DNA of 64,000 nucleotides from Hexactinellida sp. DTS-2022 (GCA_028753945.1 JAPNXP010000002.1:9300001-9364000); one strand, 5' to 3'. Shown: positions 1 to 11,887, counted from the first letter of the stretch. The notes: generated by a model not told the origin, from the letters alone. Translations and numbers: made by a program.

Positions 1-217
1 TTCAAAATATGGCTGATACAATTCTCCCATAGGGCGATTTCCAAAAGTGGTGGTCGTTATTATGCGGTATTTTGGGAATGCGGCCATCAATGTTTGTCAT
101 CAGCTCAATATTGAAAGATTATAATCGTAAGGAGTTGGTAGTAGTTTACATTTTTGAATTATCACTCCGAATATATTTTTTCAAACATTTTATCTATTAT
201 CGCATAAAAACATGACC
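1..217 (+). mobile_element. Truncated TTAA-MITE family A, copy A1
   Basis: The sequence aligns by eye with the copies at 14835-15553 and 37150-37869, including the conserved CCCATAGGGCGA and GCGGCCATCAATGTTTG stretches. The window starts about 135 bp inside the element. The 3' part is missing and the copy runs straight into a Tigger-like piece near 218. It encodes nothing. Confidence 0.8.
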
Positions 218-223
218 TGTTTA

Positions 224-392
224 AAATAGAACTCGGTTAGCATGTAACCCCTCGGGAGAGAAAATTTGTGCATATTATCCAAGTGTACATACTAACTGAC
301 TTTAGAATGTATTGAGTTATATATAAATTTACTAAATGGTTAAAAAATTTTGTACCTACTAAGCCGAAGTACGTACTAACCGAGTTATACTG
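224..392. mobile_element. Tigger/pogo-like MITE, left end truncated
   Basis: Left side reads AGAACTCGGTTAGCATGTAA and right side CGTACTAACCGAGTTATACTG followed by TA. These match the terminal repeats of the fuller copy at 5603-6253. The outermost left bases are missing at the junction with the truncated MITE. The family is assigned from TIR style and TA flank only. Confidence 0.55.
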
Positions 393-432
393 TAGTATAT
401 ATATGTATACAAAATCAAATAACTTTGTCAAT

Positions 433-850
433 AGAAGTTTAATCAATGTTTAATGCTGATATCTGTAATCAGCATAAGATTTCCGGTCATTATAGGGGGT
501 CACATAACCATGTTTGGGAAGGGATATTCCTTGACAACGCTGGAATGTAACACATTCCATTCTCAAATATTGTTTCTATCCTATCGAGTGACCCCTCTTT
601 CTTCATCGCACAGTCATTTTAAATATCTAGGCGCATATAAACACTCTACGAGGTCATTTAGCAAGTAATCGCGAGAGCGGGCTTTTGTCCGACACTTTTC
701 GACAATTTTTGGCCGCCATCTTGAAAATATAAAAATTTCGATATGCCTCAATATCCATATATTTTTATAATATATTTATCATTGTCTGTGCCAATTTTCA
801 TGCTTGTATCAAAAATTGAAAAATTCACTCCAATATGGCTGTTATGCTAC
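433..850. other. Unassigned AT-rich stretch with a foldback-family fragment
   Basis: About 512-665 resembles one arm of the foldback at 15743-16643 (shared GCAACGCTGGAATGT-like and GTGACCCCTC segments). The rest shows no gene or recognisable repeat. Confidence 0.4.
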
Positions 851-859
851 CCCACTATT

Positions 860-1195
860 ATATAACATACAAGTTACATATTTAAACTTAAACTGATGAA
901 ATTAATATCTATTTAAAAAAAATATGTCCCCCTCCAAAATAAAATGAACTATCCTCCACAATCCTGAGAGTCTTGGGTAATATTTTTTACCTCACACTGT
1001 CTGCAAAACTTAATTTGTCTCCATATGGTATGTATATCCTTTATCTACTAGATAGAATAAACCACTATTTCTTCCTATATCTCTGGTCCAAAGTTTTTGA
1101 CTTATGAAATCCAAATAATTTGATCCACCACTCCGATTTTCAAAAAATCGACGGTTTTCGGTAGATCTCAAAGGATACCATCTATTAAGCATTGC
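860..1195 (-). repeat. Dispersed repeat R1, copy 1
   Basis: Reverse-complement relative of 45128-45526. Shared landmarks are CATATGGAGACAAATT, the AGATATAGGAAGAAATAG stretch and AGATGGTATCTTTTGAGATC. Roughly 350 bp align with clear divergence. No coding capacity or terminal repeats were found, so the repeat class is unknown. Confidence 0.65.
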
Positions 1196-1355
1196 ATTTC
1201 ACATTAATATAGAAAATGTACATACTAGTACAGTGATACCTCGTTTTACGCGGTTTTTTTAAGCGTTTTCGTTTACGCGAAACTAATTTCTATAACCTAA
1301 ACTTTTTACGCGATTCTCAACTCGTTTACGCGGTTTATCCATGATTTTCATACAA

Positions 1356-2238
1356 TTAAGGTTCAGGTATACTCTAGAGCACTTCTACCAAATATATTCA
1401 CCCGAATTAATTAAATTTTTTACAGCGGATTTACTTTACCTTCTAAATGGCAAAAATGCAATAATATTCGATCTAGGTAACTCAGTGAATTTTTTTTCTT
1501 TCTATAAAATCGTATTTTGCGGAACGGATAAGTTTTTTCCGGTTAATGATTAAGAGTAGATTGTTGTTGCATTGGATGGAGAAACTTCTAAACTATCATA
1601 TGAGTGCAAGAATTCTTTTAATCACTTATTAGTCAAATTTTTCATCAATAAATGTGGACATCACTTTTTTGATCATCAATAAATTAAATAAAAAGAAAAA
1701 GAGAAGTTACAAATGAAATCGCTGCACTCATATGATAGAACTAATTGAGAGCTGTCCAAAACCGTTGAGATTTTGTTTCTAGGTGGTATATGAGTCATAA
1801 TATGACTTCCGCAATGCCAATAATTGTGTTTGGAGATAGCGGGGTTTGAAAAAAGTGTCCCCTATGGCAGTGGCTTAGGTGGAGGACACTAAAAAGTATG
1901 TATCATTGAAAGTATTCAATATTTTTCCATAAGATTTGAAATTAAGATGCGATATATGCTGTTCTATCCTAATATAAGATAAAACCTATATGTGGCTATG
2001 TCCCGAAATTATCAAGTTTCTATGGTATACTGCAACCGGCAACCAACACCAGAACCCCGATATTTTTTTCAAAACTCGAAGTGAGTCAAACTGGAGAAAT
2101 AATTGGAATTTCTCTTTGAAATTTCGTGAGAGTCCACATGGGTGTCCACACAATCCGAAAATGCAATAAAAACGAGATTTATAATGTTTGGGATTTTATC
2201 GAAATTTTGGTATTTTGTAGAGTAGACCTGAACCTTAA
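1356..2238 (+). mobile_element. TTAA-flanked element family B, copy B1
   Basis: TTAA at 1356-1359 and 2235-2238 flank termini GGTTCAGGTATACTCTAGAG and AGTAGACCTGAACC. The left end resembles the inverted copy at 63175-63870. The interior (about 1450-2030) is homologous to family C (27670-28350), including GTGGCTTAGGTGGAGGACAC and an internal GGTATACTGCAACC that is the family C terminus. It looks like a B-ended element carrying C-type sequence. Non-coding. Confidence 0.8.
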
Positions 2239-2430
2239 TTCTCTTTTTTATGGATTTTTTAGATAATTTTAAGATTTGGGGGGGAATAAAGCGGTTCTAC
2301 ATTTCCAAGAAACAAAAAATGATGATTAGGTATAGTAGATAGTTAGGATATGTATTTGTCATATAGTAAGTTCATCCAAATATATTATTGGTCAAATGAA
2401 TACATATTTACTTCACTATACACACTAAAG

Positions 2431-2640
2431 ATACCAGGTTGTGGGAGTTACCCGTGGGTGTAGGGTTGCGGTGTGAAGGGAATTTTAATTCCCTTCACAA
2501 CACAATTCCCAATATGAGGAATTGCCAAGTAATCTCACTAGTTGGTTTCTAACAGGATCCCCATAGGTTAAAATAATTTCCATTCAAATCCCATATTGGA
2601 AATCCCATGGGAATTACCATGGGATTAACATATACACGGA
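2431..2640. repeat. GGGAAT/CCCATGGG palindromic MITE-like repeat M, copy 1
   Basis: Rich in short palindromes such as GGGAATTTTAATTCCC and CCCATGGGAATTACCATGGG. It resembles the longer copy at about 29459-29864, which has terminal inverted repeats. Boundaries here are uncertain and no target duplication was found. Confidence 0.4.
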
Positions 2641-2854
2641 AACCTTTGCTATCTGATAGGTCAGGATGTTGGAGGTTAAAGTGTTTAAAAAACACCAGAT
2701 ATTTAAAAATATATTCGATGTTAATAATATTTGGAAACGCCTCTATTGGTTTAACATGTGTTACTATGAGAATGAACCGTTTTTTTTACGCGATTTCGTT
2801 TTTCGCGAGCTTTTCAAGGAACGCATCTACCGCGTAAAATGAGGGATACCTGTA

Positions 2855-3439
2855 CTAATAATTCCTATTTTGGGAGAAACAATTCTAATGAATTTTGTTG
2901 TGAAGCCACTTTATCAACATTTCCCAATGGGCAGACACCCAACTGCCAGAGAATATATAAAAACTTTGGTGAGTGAGTAGATGAGCTATATGGAAGTTAT
3001 GCTAGAGAATACGTTTCTGTTATTATTAATAAATTTGTTAAGTCACGAGATTTGATAGTTATAAGTAGACCATCGATTGTAGAATATGAGGTTTCAACTC
3101 ATACCTCGCAGATTAAACCCTGTTCATTCTGTCCCCTATCCTTAATATTAACATTTCCTTGTTTCTTTACTTATAAGGAAATATGCATCAGAGTTTAGTC
3201 TGAAATTCAATACAATTGTCTATACGTCTAGTTCATGACACATACCAAATATTATCGAATATAGAATTAAAATCATACGGTATTTCAGTTAAACTACATA
3301 GTCACAAATTAGATAAAATCTGGCTGATTATGAAAAGAATAATAAATCTCACTAAAGGTATTCTAAAAGTTATGTTTACGGGATTTCACAAGAGAAAAAT
3401 TATCAATGAGCGTTGACAAATCTATGTCACGCAGAATTC
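2855..3439. other. Unassigned AT-rich stretch
   Basis: No gene, RNA or recognisable element seen. Short open frames have no coding character. Confidence 0.4.
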
Positions 3440-4210
3440 TGTGTTCTATGCTGAGTGGAGTGAGGTTGGTCAAACGTGTCTGTGTCTTACACGATCGAAA
3501 CCGGTTCTTTAACTGTAGACAGCCTAACCGATACACGTTGTGTCAGGTGGAAAACAGGCAGTTCAAATTATTCAAATTTCGTGAAAATTTAGATTTAGAC
3601 ATGGTTTTGTACTCTCTATCGAATTTACTCAAAAAATCAAAAATTTCAGAAATTGTTATGATGACGCAGCATAATCATGTACTGCTCCACTAGCCCGCCA
3701 CTTGCTTTCGCATGTTCGAAATGATAAAACTTCACCGTGGAAATACCTTTAAGAAGATATTAGACTAAATATTAACTATTTAGGATTTTTTGTTTGTCTA
3801 ATATATAGAGTTGTGATAGTTATAACTCAAATAAATGTATTTTTCGTAATCCATGGTTCATCAAAAACTGATTTGTTGATTTCTTTAAAATGATGTAACT
3901 TTCGTTTACTGAGGCGGATTTGTTCAAATTTTGAGATATGATAACTAACAAGATATTCGTGATTGTTCAAATTTAGATACAAAGGATTACTTACAAGTCA
4001 ACGGCGTTATATCGATTCAGAGATAATGTATGTGTCATCACTTTTTGTCAAAATCCTCTAGTAAATCTTTAAAAAAATTCAGGTAGGTTGTCATATTATT
4101 GTGCTCTTGTTGGACTTCAAATTAATAGGTTTCTAAATATTAAATCCAAAGAACTACAGGGTTTTCTATTTTCCTGAAAATCTCTCCGGCAGTGTACGGT
4201 TAAGACACGA
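3440..4210 (+). repeat. Dispersed repeat F, copy 1
   Basis: Homologous to 17766-18640 (same strand) and 35660-36360 (inverted). Shared landmarks are a TTTTGTACTCTCTA segment, TGCTCCACT followed by a CCACTTG segment, and an AAAGAACTAC ... CTCCGG ... TACGGTTAAG block at 4140-4205 also found at 59594-59672. It holds an uninterrupted AAATTAATAGG at about 4118-4128, corresponding to the site where the TTAA element at 57921 inserted in another copy. No coding capacity found. Confidence 0.6.
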
Positions 4211-4536
4211 AGTTTAGAGATTGAACGCTCACAAATACAATTAGAAATCATGAGGCATAGGTAAATGCGCAAAGAGATTACAACGTTTGGAAATACAATT
4301 ACCATATTATTACCTTCGATAAGCTTAAAAATGTCTAAGAATTTCAGATGTCCAGCTCTGTTTTTGTTGATACACCAATCAACCCCGTTTTGGCAGTTCT
4401 CCAAATCATTATTCTGAGAAATCAACGATCAAAAATTACCATGTTTATATCTGGTAATATGGCAATATTTAATTATATTCACAATTACAATACGTATAAT
4501 CATTTTTAGCAATGGAAGTAATAGGGAGCAGTTAAA
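4211..4536. other. Unassigned stretch
   Basis: AT-rich, with no gene or repeat recognised. Confidence 0.35.
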
Positions 4537-5105
4537 TGCAATGAATGGAGAGATTGATTTTCTCAGGATATGAGGGAGGAGGACATGATGGCTCTTCAGG
4601 AAATGGGGGACAGGAGAAGGGAGGATAGGATCCTCTTGGATCAGATGAGGATGGAGGTGGATGAGTTACGAGGTAATGCACTATAATGGTGGAGACAAAC
4701 AGAGAAGTAGGAGTGTAGATATATTGAGATGAAGGTATGGTGGGAGGAGGCGAAGCGGTGGGAACAAGCTTCCGCAATGCGTCACGCAGAGGCAGTTCAG
4801 AGAGAAGAAAGAGCTTTGAGGAGGCAAGAACTACCCCAGGAGAGAGAGAGAGAGAGGAACGCAATAGCTATATGGCATGAAATGGACGAGAGGATGGTGT
4901 TGTGCAATTGGGAATTAGACAAATATTAAGATGGGAGATGGCGTCAAGGAGAAAGAGAGACCGAGGCTGAGAACATTGGCGGCGTAGGTACTGCGAGCAC
5001 CTATATTTTCTCAGAAAATTGGCCTAAATATTTTTAAGGGCATCAACTGCATTTATAACATCAGTGATCATAATATTCAGATGTTCTATTTAGGTTTACT
5101 AGATA

Positions 5106-5305
5106 CAGTAGACTCCGCTTAACTAATAGAGCAACTGGTTATTCGGATAACCTGACTAATTGGGTCATTTGTTAGAAATAGAAACATATAAACTGTGTTA
5201 AATTACTCCGGTTAATCAGGCCAATACCTTTATCCCACTTAATCGGCTCAAAATAGCCTGGTCCCGACTCCCGATGTGACCCTATTAATTAAGCGGAGAA
5301 AACTG
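5106..5305. mobile_element. Tigger/pogo-like MITE, 200 bp
   Basis: CAGTAGACTCCGCTTAACTA at the left and AAGCGGAGAAAACTG at the right form inverted termini flanked by TA (5104-5105, 5306-5307). It is nested in the hAT element 4974-6329. Non-coding. Confidence 0.75.
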
Positions 5306-5602
5306 TAAACTCTGTAATTACTATATTAATAGTTACTTATGCAGATATTATTTGGGCCTATTTTTTGTTTACAAATGATTTTGACCCATTATAATGTTTT
5401 AAACGAAATTATCGCAAAGTGTTACCGGCCACAATTGTTTGCGAATTTCTAATTGTTTTGATCATGGATATATTAGTAATTATATAAACCTATTTAGAAA
5501 TCTTACTGTGTGTTTCGTGTATTATAAAATCTGAATTACAAAATCTGTATTACAAGATTTGAAATATATTGGATTGATTAATTCAAGAAAAATGATTAAA
5601 TA

Positions 5603-6253
5603 CAGTAGAACTCGTTTAAGACGTATCACCTTGGAAGACAAGAAAAGGTACGTACTAACCGAGGTACGTCTTATCCGTATGCATAATCAACAAGTCGAAA
5701 TACTTCCTTTTTAAATGATATGGATACGATATGGTATACAAGTACCGTATTCATTCGAATAGTAGCCTAGGCGATTATTTGTTTTTAGGCCATTTTCTGA
5801 CCGATAATTTTTGTTACTTTTCGAGAATATCACATGTTGATACAATTTCTTTAGTAGAGTCGTTTGATAATCGTATTGCGACTAATATTAGATGAATACA
5901 TTTACTCAGGGTACCGGTAGTAAATTGGTATTGCTAATTTGGGGGGGGGGGGGCTATTATTGGAGGTAGGAGATTTTTCGAATAGGGGTTACTATTAGAG
6001 AATATACGGTATATAACATACTTAACGATATGATGTTTAGTTGTCATCTACTCACCTAAACAAAATAATAACTGTGTTCTGCAGGTACTTTTCTAGAGTA
6101 CGAACTAAACGAATTAAAATACATACATTATATTTACTTGGGAATAGAAATTGGTACGTCTTATCCGAGTACGTATTAATTAACTGATTCATTTATAATG
6201 GATCAGATGGGAGGAAAAAATTAAGTCGAGTACGTGCTAACCGAGTTCTACTG
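5603..6253. mobile_element. Tigger/pogo-like MITE, 651 bp
   Basis: Inverted termini CAGTAGAACTCGTTTAAGACG-like and CGTGCTAACCGAGTTCTACTG are flanked by TA on both sides (5601-5602, 6254-6255). A G homopolymer of more than 12 bases lies near 5941. Other copies or pieces of the family are at 224-392 and 29436-29940. Confidence 0.8.
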
Positions 6254-6359
6254 TACATAGTATTTAAAGAAAATTTGGGCCTAAATGAGAAGTGCTCGCA
6301 CCAACATCGAAATGCTTCCGCCGCCACTGGCTGAGAAGGAGCGAGACGAGAGATGGGAG

Positions 6360-7145
6360 AGGTGAGACGAGAGGTGTTCCTACTATTAATAATAAGTTAC
6401 ACTTACTTATAGGCACTTAGTGGGTTTATTACTCAGAAATAATTTTATATTTAATTATATTTCATTAAATTATAATAAAGAGTACTCTTATAATGGTCTA
6501 TTCTAATGCTCTAAAAAAAATTAATAGAATAAAAATATTTCGGCGAAATTCCCTGTAATTCAACATTGGGTAAAGAAAACATACACCGTGACCTACGTTA
6601 TATAAGCCCTATGCACTAGGGTGCGACCCGTAAAGCCCGTGGCCCGCGGCCCGCAATTCAAAGCCCGCGGCCCCCGGCCCGCTTATTTATTTTGCCAGCC
6701 CGCGATTTAGGAAATTTGTTTATTTTTTAGCACCGTTGGCTGAATTCGTAAATATATTCAATAAGAATAGTGAATTCATATAAATTTCCGCGTTATAAGA
6801 GGCGGGAAATTGTATTCGCAAATAGTATATATATATATATATTAAAGTTTTACACCGGCGGCAACTCTTTGATAGTTTAGTTAGTTGTTTCCTTTTCTAT
6901 AATTAAGTCCAAGCCCATCCCTTATCAGAAGGGCTTAAGCCCAAGCCCTTTTTCTAAGCCCTTTTTCAAAAAGGGCTTAAATCCATCCTCAATCCCTTAA
7001 TACAGGGCTTAAGTTCGGACTTAAGTCTTTTACTCTAATTATTTAGAAATCCATACAGTATTTTATTGAATAAGTGCCTTGAAATGAGCTTGAAAAAGGG
7101 CTTGAAAAGGGCTTGAAGCTCATCTATAAAGGGCTTAAGAACTAT
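6360..7145. repeat. GC-rich CCCGCGG repeat and GGGCTTAAG repeat tract
   Basis: At 6608-6712 there are overlapping AGCCCGCGGCCC-type units beginning with TAGGGTGCGACCCGTAAAG, a hAT-like end, but no partner end was found. At 6900-7140 the motif GGGCTTAAG and its complement recur about ten times in both orientations, giving short palindromes such as GGGCTTAAGCCC. Between them is a TA microsatellite near 6825. No gene seen. Confidence 0.5.
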
Positions 7146-7379
7146 ATCTGAATTTTTGAAAGCAATCCCTTGTGAACTTTATTAGATAAAATTCGGGATA
7201 AGTCTAAGAAACAATAGTTGAGTAATTGAAGGCTGAAGTTTTTTGAATGTGAAATGTATATGTGCTATTAAATTTGTCCGTATTACAACCTGATTTAATT
7301 TCAAGATACTAGATAATTTTCATACTATATACTAAATATGAATTGAAACTTCATAGTAAACAAACGACTTGATTAAATA

Positions 7380-7690
7380 GAATTCTATGCAAGTTTGTGT
7401 CATATTAATGGAGTCCGCTTTCTTTTGGGAATCATTATCAGCGATCAAATCATGGCTAACGTAGTCATTAAAGCTCTAATATGCATAATATGTCTACACT
7501 AGTTGGGATACAGTTTGAATATACTAATATATATGACAATTGAGTTGAATTATATAATATAGTCAATTAATCTGTTGATGATGCATTAAAAAAGATAATA
7601 AATATGCTGATCAGAATTTCAAGCCGATTATCAACTGGTTTTGGCAATATATGCTAATCACTGAGATATTTGTGCATATTAATGTTAGTA
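7380..7690 (-). mobile_element. SINE-like tRNA-derived repeat O, degraded copy
   Basis: Reverse complement of the repeat at 38815-39130. The body shares GAGTCCGCTTTCTTTTGGGA and TGTCTACACTAGTTGGGATACAG. The tRNA-like head at 7600-7680 is badly decayed but still alignable (CTGGTTTTGGCAATATATGCTAATCACTGAG region). Confidence 0.5.
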
Positions 7691-7793
7691 TAAATCCCCA
7701 AAGTATATAAGTGCACGATATAGTACATATAAAACCAAGGAATGTCAATTGAGAAAATAAAAAAGCTACATCATCAATAATGACGTCACCAAA
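7691..7793. other. Short unassigned spacer
   Basis: Nothing recognised between the SINE-like repeat and the foldback element. Confidence 0.3.
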
Positions 7794-10108
7794 TTAAGGC
7801 TTCCCGTCCCCAAGGAATTGGCTACTTGACCCCTGACAAAAAAATTCTATTTAATATTGATTAATCTTATTTAAGGCCAAACTATACTGCAAATGGGAAA
7901 ATGAGTTTAATTCGTTTTCCTGTTTGTTTCACACTGGTAAATAATATGGCAAATTTTTTTTGAATTCTGAGTAGATTTGAAGTCAGTAGGGCTCTGTGAC
8001 CCAGGAATTCCCTGTTATATAGCCAATTTCGGACGAAAATTTAAATTACGGCCCCACAATGCTCGTCAGATAAATTGAGATTCGATTGTTTTTGGATAGT
8101 ACCCTGTAAAGTATACCTACATTTCAAATTTCAGGTGAATCTGACACATAGTTTTGCTGTAGCGACCTTTATAAGATCCTGGAATGTGATGGACATCATG
8201 GAGGGTGACTTTTTCAAATGGGTTAAAAAGTTTGTAGGCTCGCACTGCCATAATTTACTATCAAATTCGTTGTTATTCATCCAATAGTATCTTTGCATAT
8301 ATACTTAGGATCTAAACCAAAATTTTCAACATTCTAATCGAAAAATTCTGATTTATAGTCATTTTAAGTCAGATTTGGATTGTCAATGTGCCAAGTCAGA
8401 CTTCAAAGGGCTGGAACTCTGAAAGTTCGCATTGTAGAGTTTAGATTAAGGGTCATTCCCAAATTGAATATATATTCATTAGTTTACACTTGGTTTCAAA
8501 CAATTAGGATAAAAACTGTGAACGCTCAAGCAATTAAAACTTTCTGACCTCTCAACTCATTGGGTGGTCCTTTCACTTTTCTATTTCGAATCTCAGTAAC
8601 CCGTAGACCAATAAATAAAATTTTGAGTGCAAAATGATCCCAATACCCGGTTTACTATCCCTCAATAATACATTTTGAGACCCTAACTCGCACAATTTTT
8701 CCAAATGACCATATATGGGCATTAAGTGTGCCCATTTTTGATGATTTTCAAATATTTTTCTCGAAAACTATAAACTCTAGAGCTTAGCACTAACATTGTA
8801 TTCACATCTATGTACTATTACCAACTCATATGAAAAACGGATGAAAGCATTTGCAAAATAGTTATAAACATATAAATTCACTTGATTTGAGTCAAAATAG
8901 TGGTGTATGTAAAAACCTACCATTATAACTTTTGGTCTAGATTCCACAAATTTGGTTCAATATGTTCGAAACCAAGTTTGAATGGATGAATACATATGTT
9001 CCATTATAGAAATACGTTTTTTAACACTTCCGACAAAAATTTTCAGAGTAACAGCCCATTGAAGTCAGTCTTTGACTGCCAAACATCGAAATGTTATAGG
9101 TTGGCGGTTGAAATCTGACTTCAAAGTGCTGTAACTCTGAAAATTTTTTTCGGAAGTGTTAAAAAACGTATTTCTATAAAGGAACATATGTATTCATTCA
9201 TTTAAACTTGGTTTCAAGCATATTGAACCAAATCTGTGAAATCTAGACCAAAAGTTATGATCGTCCATTTGAAAACTGAGCTTTTGATGATGATGCATAC
9301 ATTCCTAAGCTCTAAAAAGGTCACAACTTCGAAAGTATGAGTCAGAAACAGCTGAAATTTTAAATGCTGGTTTATTTTATAGGGTACTATCCAAAAAGAT
9401 CATAATCTCAATATCATTCTTGAGTATAGTTTGGCCTTAACATATAAGCTATATTTTTGTAACAGAGAGCTTGTCTCTAGCTATCCTACTTTTCTTATTT
9501 CAGCAGTTATTGTGTAATTGGAACCAAAATGCTTCAATGAGAAAACAATATTGAACTTCAAATCTGGAGTTTTGTATAGATCAATACACTATACTTTGAA
9601 ATGCGTTGATTTGAAGTTGATTTGAGCCTATACTAACTTAGTACATACTATTGCACATTACGTGACAGACTCCCTTAGTTGAATTCATGTTTTCTTTCAA
9701 TACTACGGGAGTGACTAAATGGAATTTTTTCAATATCATGACATTTCGAAATTACTCAAGCATTCCTATTGGTTTCAAAGTTTATATCGCTAATCGAAGT
9801 CTGTCACGTAATGTAAACTAATATGGACTAAGTTAGTATAGGCTCAAATCAACTTCAAATCAACGCATTTCAAAGAATAGTGTATTGATCTATACAAATC
9901 TCTAGATTTGAGTTCAATATTGTTTTCTCATTGAAGCATTTTGGTTCCAATTATACAATAATTACTGAAATAAGAAAAGTAGGATAGCTAGAGACAAGCT
10001 TTCTGTTACAAAAATATAGCTTATATGTTAAATAAGATTAATCAATATTAAATGGAAATTTTTTGTGAGGGGTCAAGTAGCCAATTCCTTGGGGACGGGA
10101 AGCCTTAG
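7794..10108. mobile_element. TTAA foldback element S, interrupted by element E
   Basis: Ends GGCTTCCCGTCCCCAAGG and its complement are flanked by TTAA (7794-7797) and TTAG (10105-10108, one base changed). Without the nested element at 7875-9436 it is a foldback of about 740 bp with arms near 300 bp (7798-7874 plus 9441-9672, against 9797-10104) and a short unpaired centre. The right arm near 10025 keeps the uninterrupted sequence TATGTTAAATAAG, which is the empty version of the site disrupted in the left arm. Non-coding. Confidence 0.8.
7871..9440 (+). mobile_element. TTAA-flanked element family E, copy E1
   Basis: TTAA at 7871-7874 and 9437-9440 flank termini GGCCAAACTATACT and AGTATAGTTTGGCC. 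The 1562-bp interior is non-coding. It contains an internal inverted repeat (about 8920-9060 against 9100-9270) built around AACACTTCCGA and its complement. A diverged inverted relative lies at 11888-13890 and a fragment at 23450-23700. Confidence 0.8.
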
Positions 10109-10109
10109 G

Positions 10110-11885
10110 ATTTTGAAGACTTTGCAGAATTTTTTTTTTTTAATTTCACTTCTCACATAATTTTATGATACATTAGCTTCATTTCACAGTGTAAACTCGC
10201 ATTTCAATTTTGTCATAAAAAAAACCTAAAATTTCAACCGAAGCATCCTTAACTATAATTTGATGTAAAATTCCCTAATATCTATACATATTCAATTGTC
10301 ACCCACATGCAATTAGTAACTAGGGGTGTTAATTAAAAACTACGTATATTCAATTATGGTTAGTGGTAGAGATATCATGTAAATTGACTATTGTTTGAAT
10401 AAATTATTAAAACTCATTACTTTTTAAAAATTATACGAATACTCTACAATGAGCTACAATTTACCATCTTCAAATTACACTTCGGACGATGAGTATGATA
10501 TCGATATTCATACATCTCCATTTCATGAATTTCCTGAGAGTCAAACATCTTTCAGTCCCACTGTATCCATTAGCAACTGAAACATCAAAAGGTGGATTGT
10601 GTCTCCAGGTAGATGGATATTGTTATACAAAACACAGGATGATACACGATGTTACCCAGTTCAAACTATCAAGTAAACATGGACCAAAATATTTGAATTC
10701 AGCAAGTGAGGACGCATAAAAATTAGACTCTGCTCAGACGGAAACCATAATGACCAATTAGGTAAAGAAATAAAAGTTAACTTCACTTTCAAATCCTGAG
10801 AACCGTATATCAAATAATTCTCCCACTCTTTAGTCTGTGATGTTTAAGCTAAGTGCTACTACATCCTGCTGGAGTAGTTCACCTTCTTTCGAATCGAAGG
10901 AGAGACGTATGCGTTTTGTAGTAGATTGTGAAGAGTAATAACATGGACAACCAGCTAAGTAAACTGGTACTGTCCAATCTGCTAATTTGGGATCTTTGTG
11001 TGGAAGCTCGTGGTAAGTCCCACATCCGTTAGGAACTTTGTGGGTGTACTCAATATACTCTTCTCAAAAATGTTTCACGCAAACAAAAAGTCTTCAGATT
11101 ATCTACATCTTTCCTATGCAGAGCTCGAATCCAAGACTCTCTAGTTCATCCGGCTGTTGAGGCATTCTGAATACAGGAATACGATCTTCTGGAATACAGT
11201 TACTCTTACAACCGAGAGCAGAAAATGTATTCAGCATTCTGATTGATGTAGTTGCTAATTACGTACAATAACAAAAGGAATCTTAAATAATTAGTATGGG
11301 AGTGGGTATGTTGAAAAGTGATTATAAAAATTAGTATAAGAAACAAATAAGAAAATTTCATGTTGGATATCATATAATGCAACTCATATTCAAATATTAT
11401 GGTTTATTGTAAATAATTAAATCATGACAGAATATTGTGGTTACCTAAAATTCCCCATCTTCGACTTCATTCATGTACGAAACTCGTAGTTTACTGTTAG
11501 GCCTTATGTAAAGTAGGCTATGTAACAACTTTACAAATAATTTTGTAATATTTAAATATCTATCTCATTAGGATTCAAGAATACCCGCCAGTCAACAATA
11601 AAAAGAATTTCATTTACCGTCTCTTAAATGATCACGAAAGAATTTAAAACATCGTTTGAAGCTATGAATCTCCGCATTTAACATATGGATTCTAAGATGT
11701 GTATATTGGAAGCTAAATCAATGCAAGTAGAGGCGTCCATGCGCACCATTGTTTTTTTAAAAAAAAATTCAGGAAGCCATTGAAATACTTACAGCGAAGA
11801 ATGCTGTCCTTGAGAATGAGATTCGAATGCTCAATCCTTGATTTAACACCATGAGCGATAAACATGATAATGTTTGCAGCGTAAT
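10110..11885. other. Unassigned AT-rich stretch, possible decayed coiled-coil fragment
   Basis: No intact gene. At about 11640-11840 conceptual translation in more than one frame gives helix-like pieces (EAMNLRI, ILEAKSMQVEASMRTI, EILTAKNAVLENEIRMLN) that would suit a coiled coil such as a LINE ORF1, but no other LINE part is present. The rest shows nothing I can name. Confidence 0.3.
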
Positions 11886-11887
11886 TA

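Larger units (their letters stand above)
1231..2852. mobile_element. Tigger/pogo-like element with a nested TTAA element
   Basis: Termini are CAGTGATACCTCGTTTTACG at the left and TAAAATGAGGGATACCTG at the right, each followed by TA, with an adjoining ACGCATCTACCGCG segment typical of Tigger ends. The interior is non-coding. A family B TTAA element sits at 1360-2234 and a GGGAAT/CCCATGGG-rich repeat at about 2431-2640, so the original element was only about 0.5-0.7 kb. Confidence 0.75.
4974..6329. mobile_element. Non-autonomous hAT element, TSD GCTGAGAA
   Basis: Termini are CATTGGCGGCG at the left and CCGCCGCCACTG at the right, both hAT-like. The 8-bp flanks 4966-4973 and 6330-6337 are identical (GCTGAGAA), which is the hAT target-duplication length. 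The inner ends also match inverted (GCGAGCACCTA with AAGTGCTCGC). No transposase is present. Two Tigger-like MITEs (5106-5305, 5603-6253) lie inside and make up most of its length. Confidence 0.88.
4570..6358 (+). pseudogene. Decayed coiled-coil coding stretch interrupted by a hAT element
   Basis: From 4570 to 4973 one reading frame gives Glu/Arg/Met-rich helical sequence (DMREEDMMALQEMGDRRRED, then EEAKRWEQASAMRHAEA, then GERETEAE). The local GC content is clearly higher than the surroundings. That frame carries several internal stops (near 4681, 4701 and 4927), so it is not functional. The frame resumes after the hAT insertion at 6338 as EKERDERWER before a stop. Charged coiled coils of this kind occur in the C-terminal half of Myb/SANT-like proteins associated with Harbinger transposons, but no diagnostic domain is visible, so the origin is open. 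Confidence 0.5.

Noticed and set aside
4532-4864. Minus-strand Pro/Ser-rich frame
   Set aside because: It is the antisense shadow of the Glu/Arg-rich plus-strand frame.
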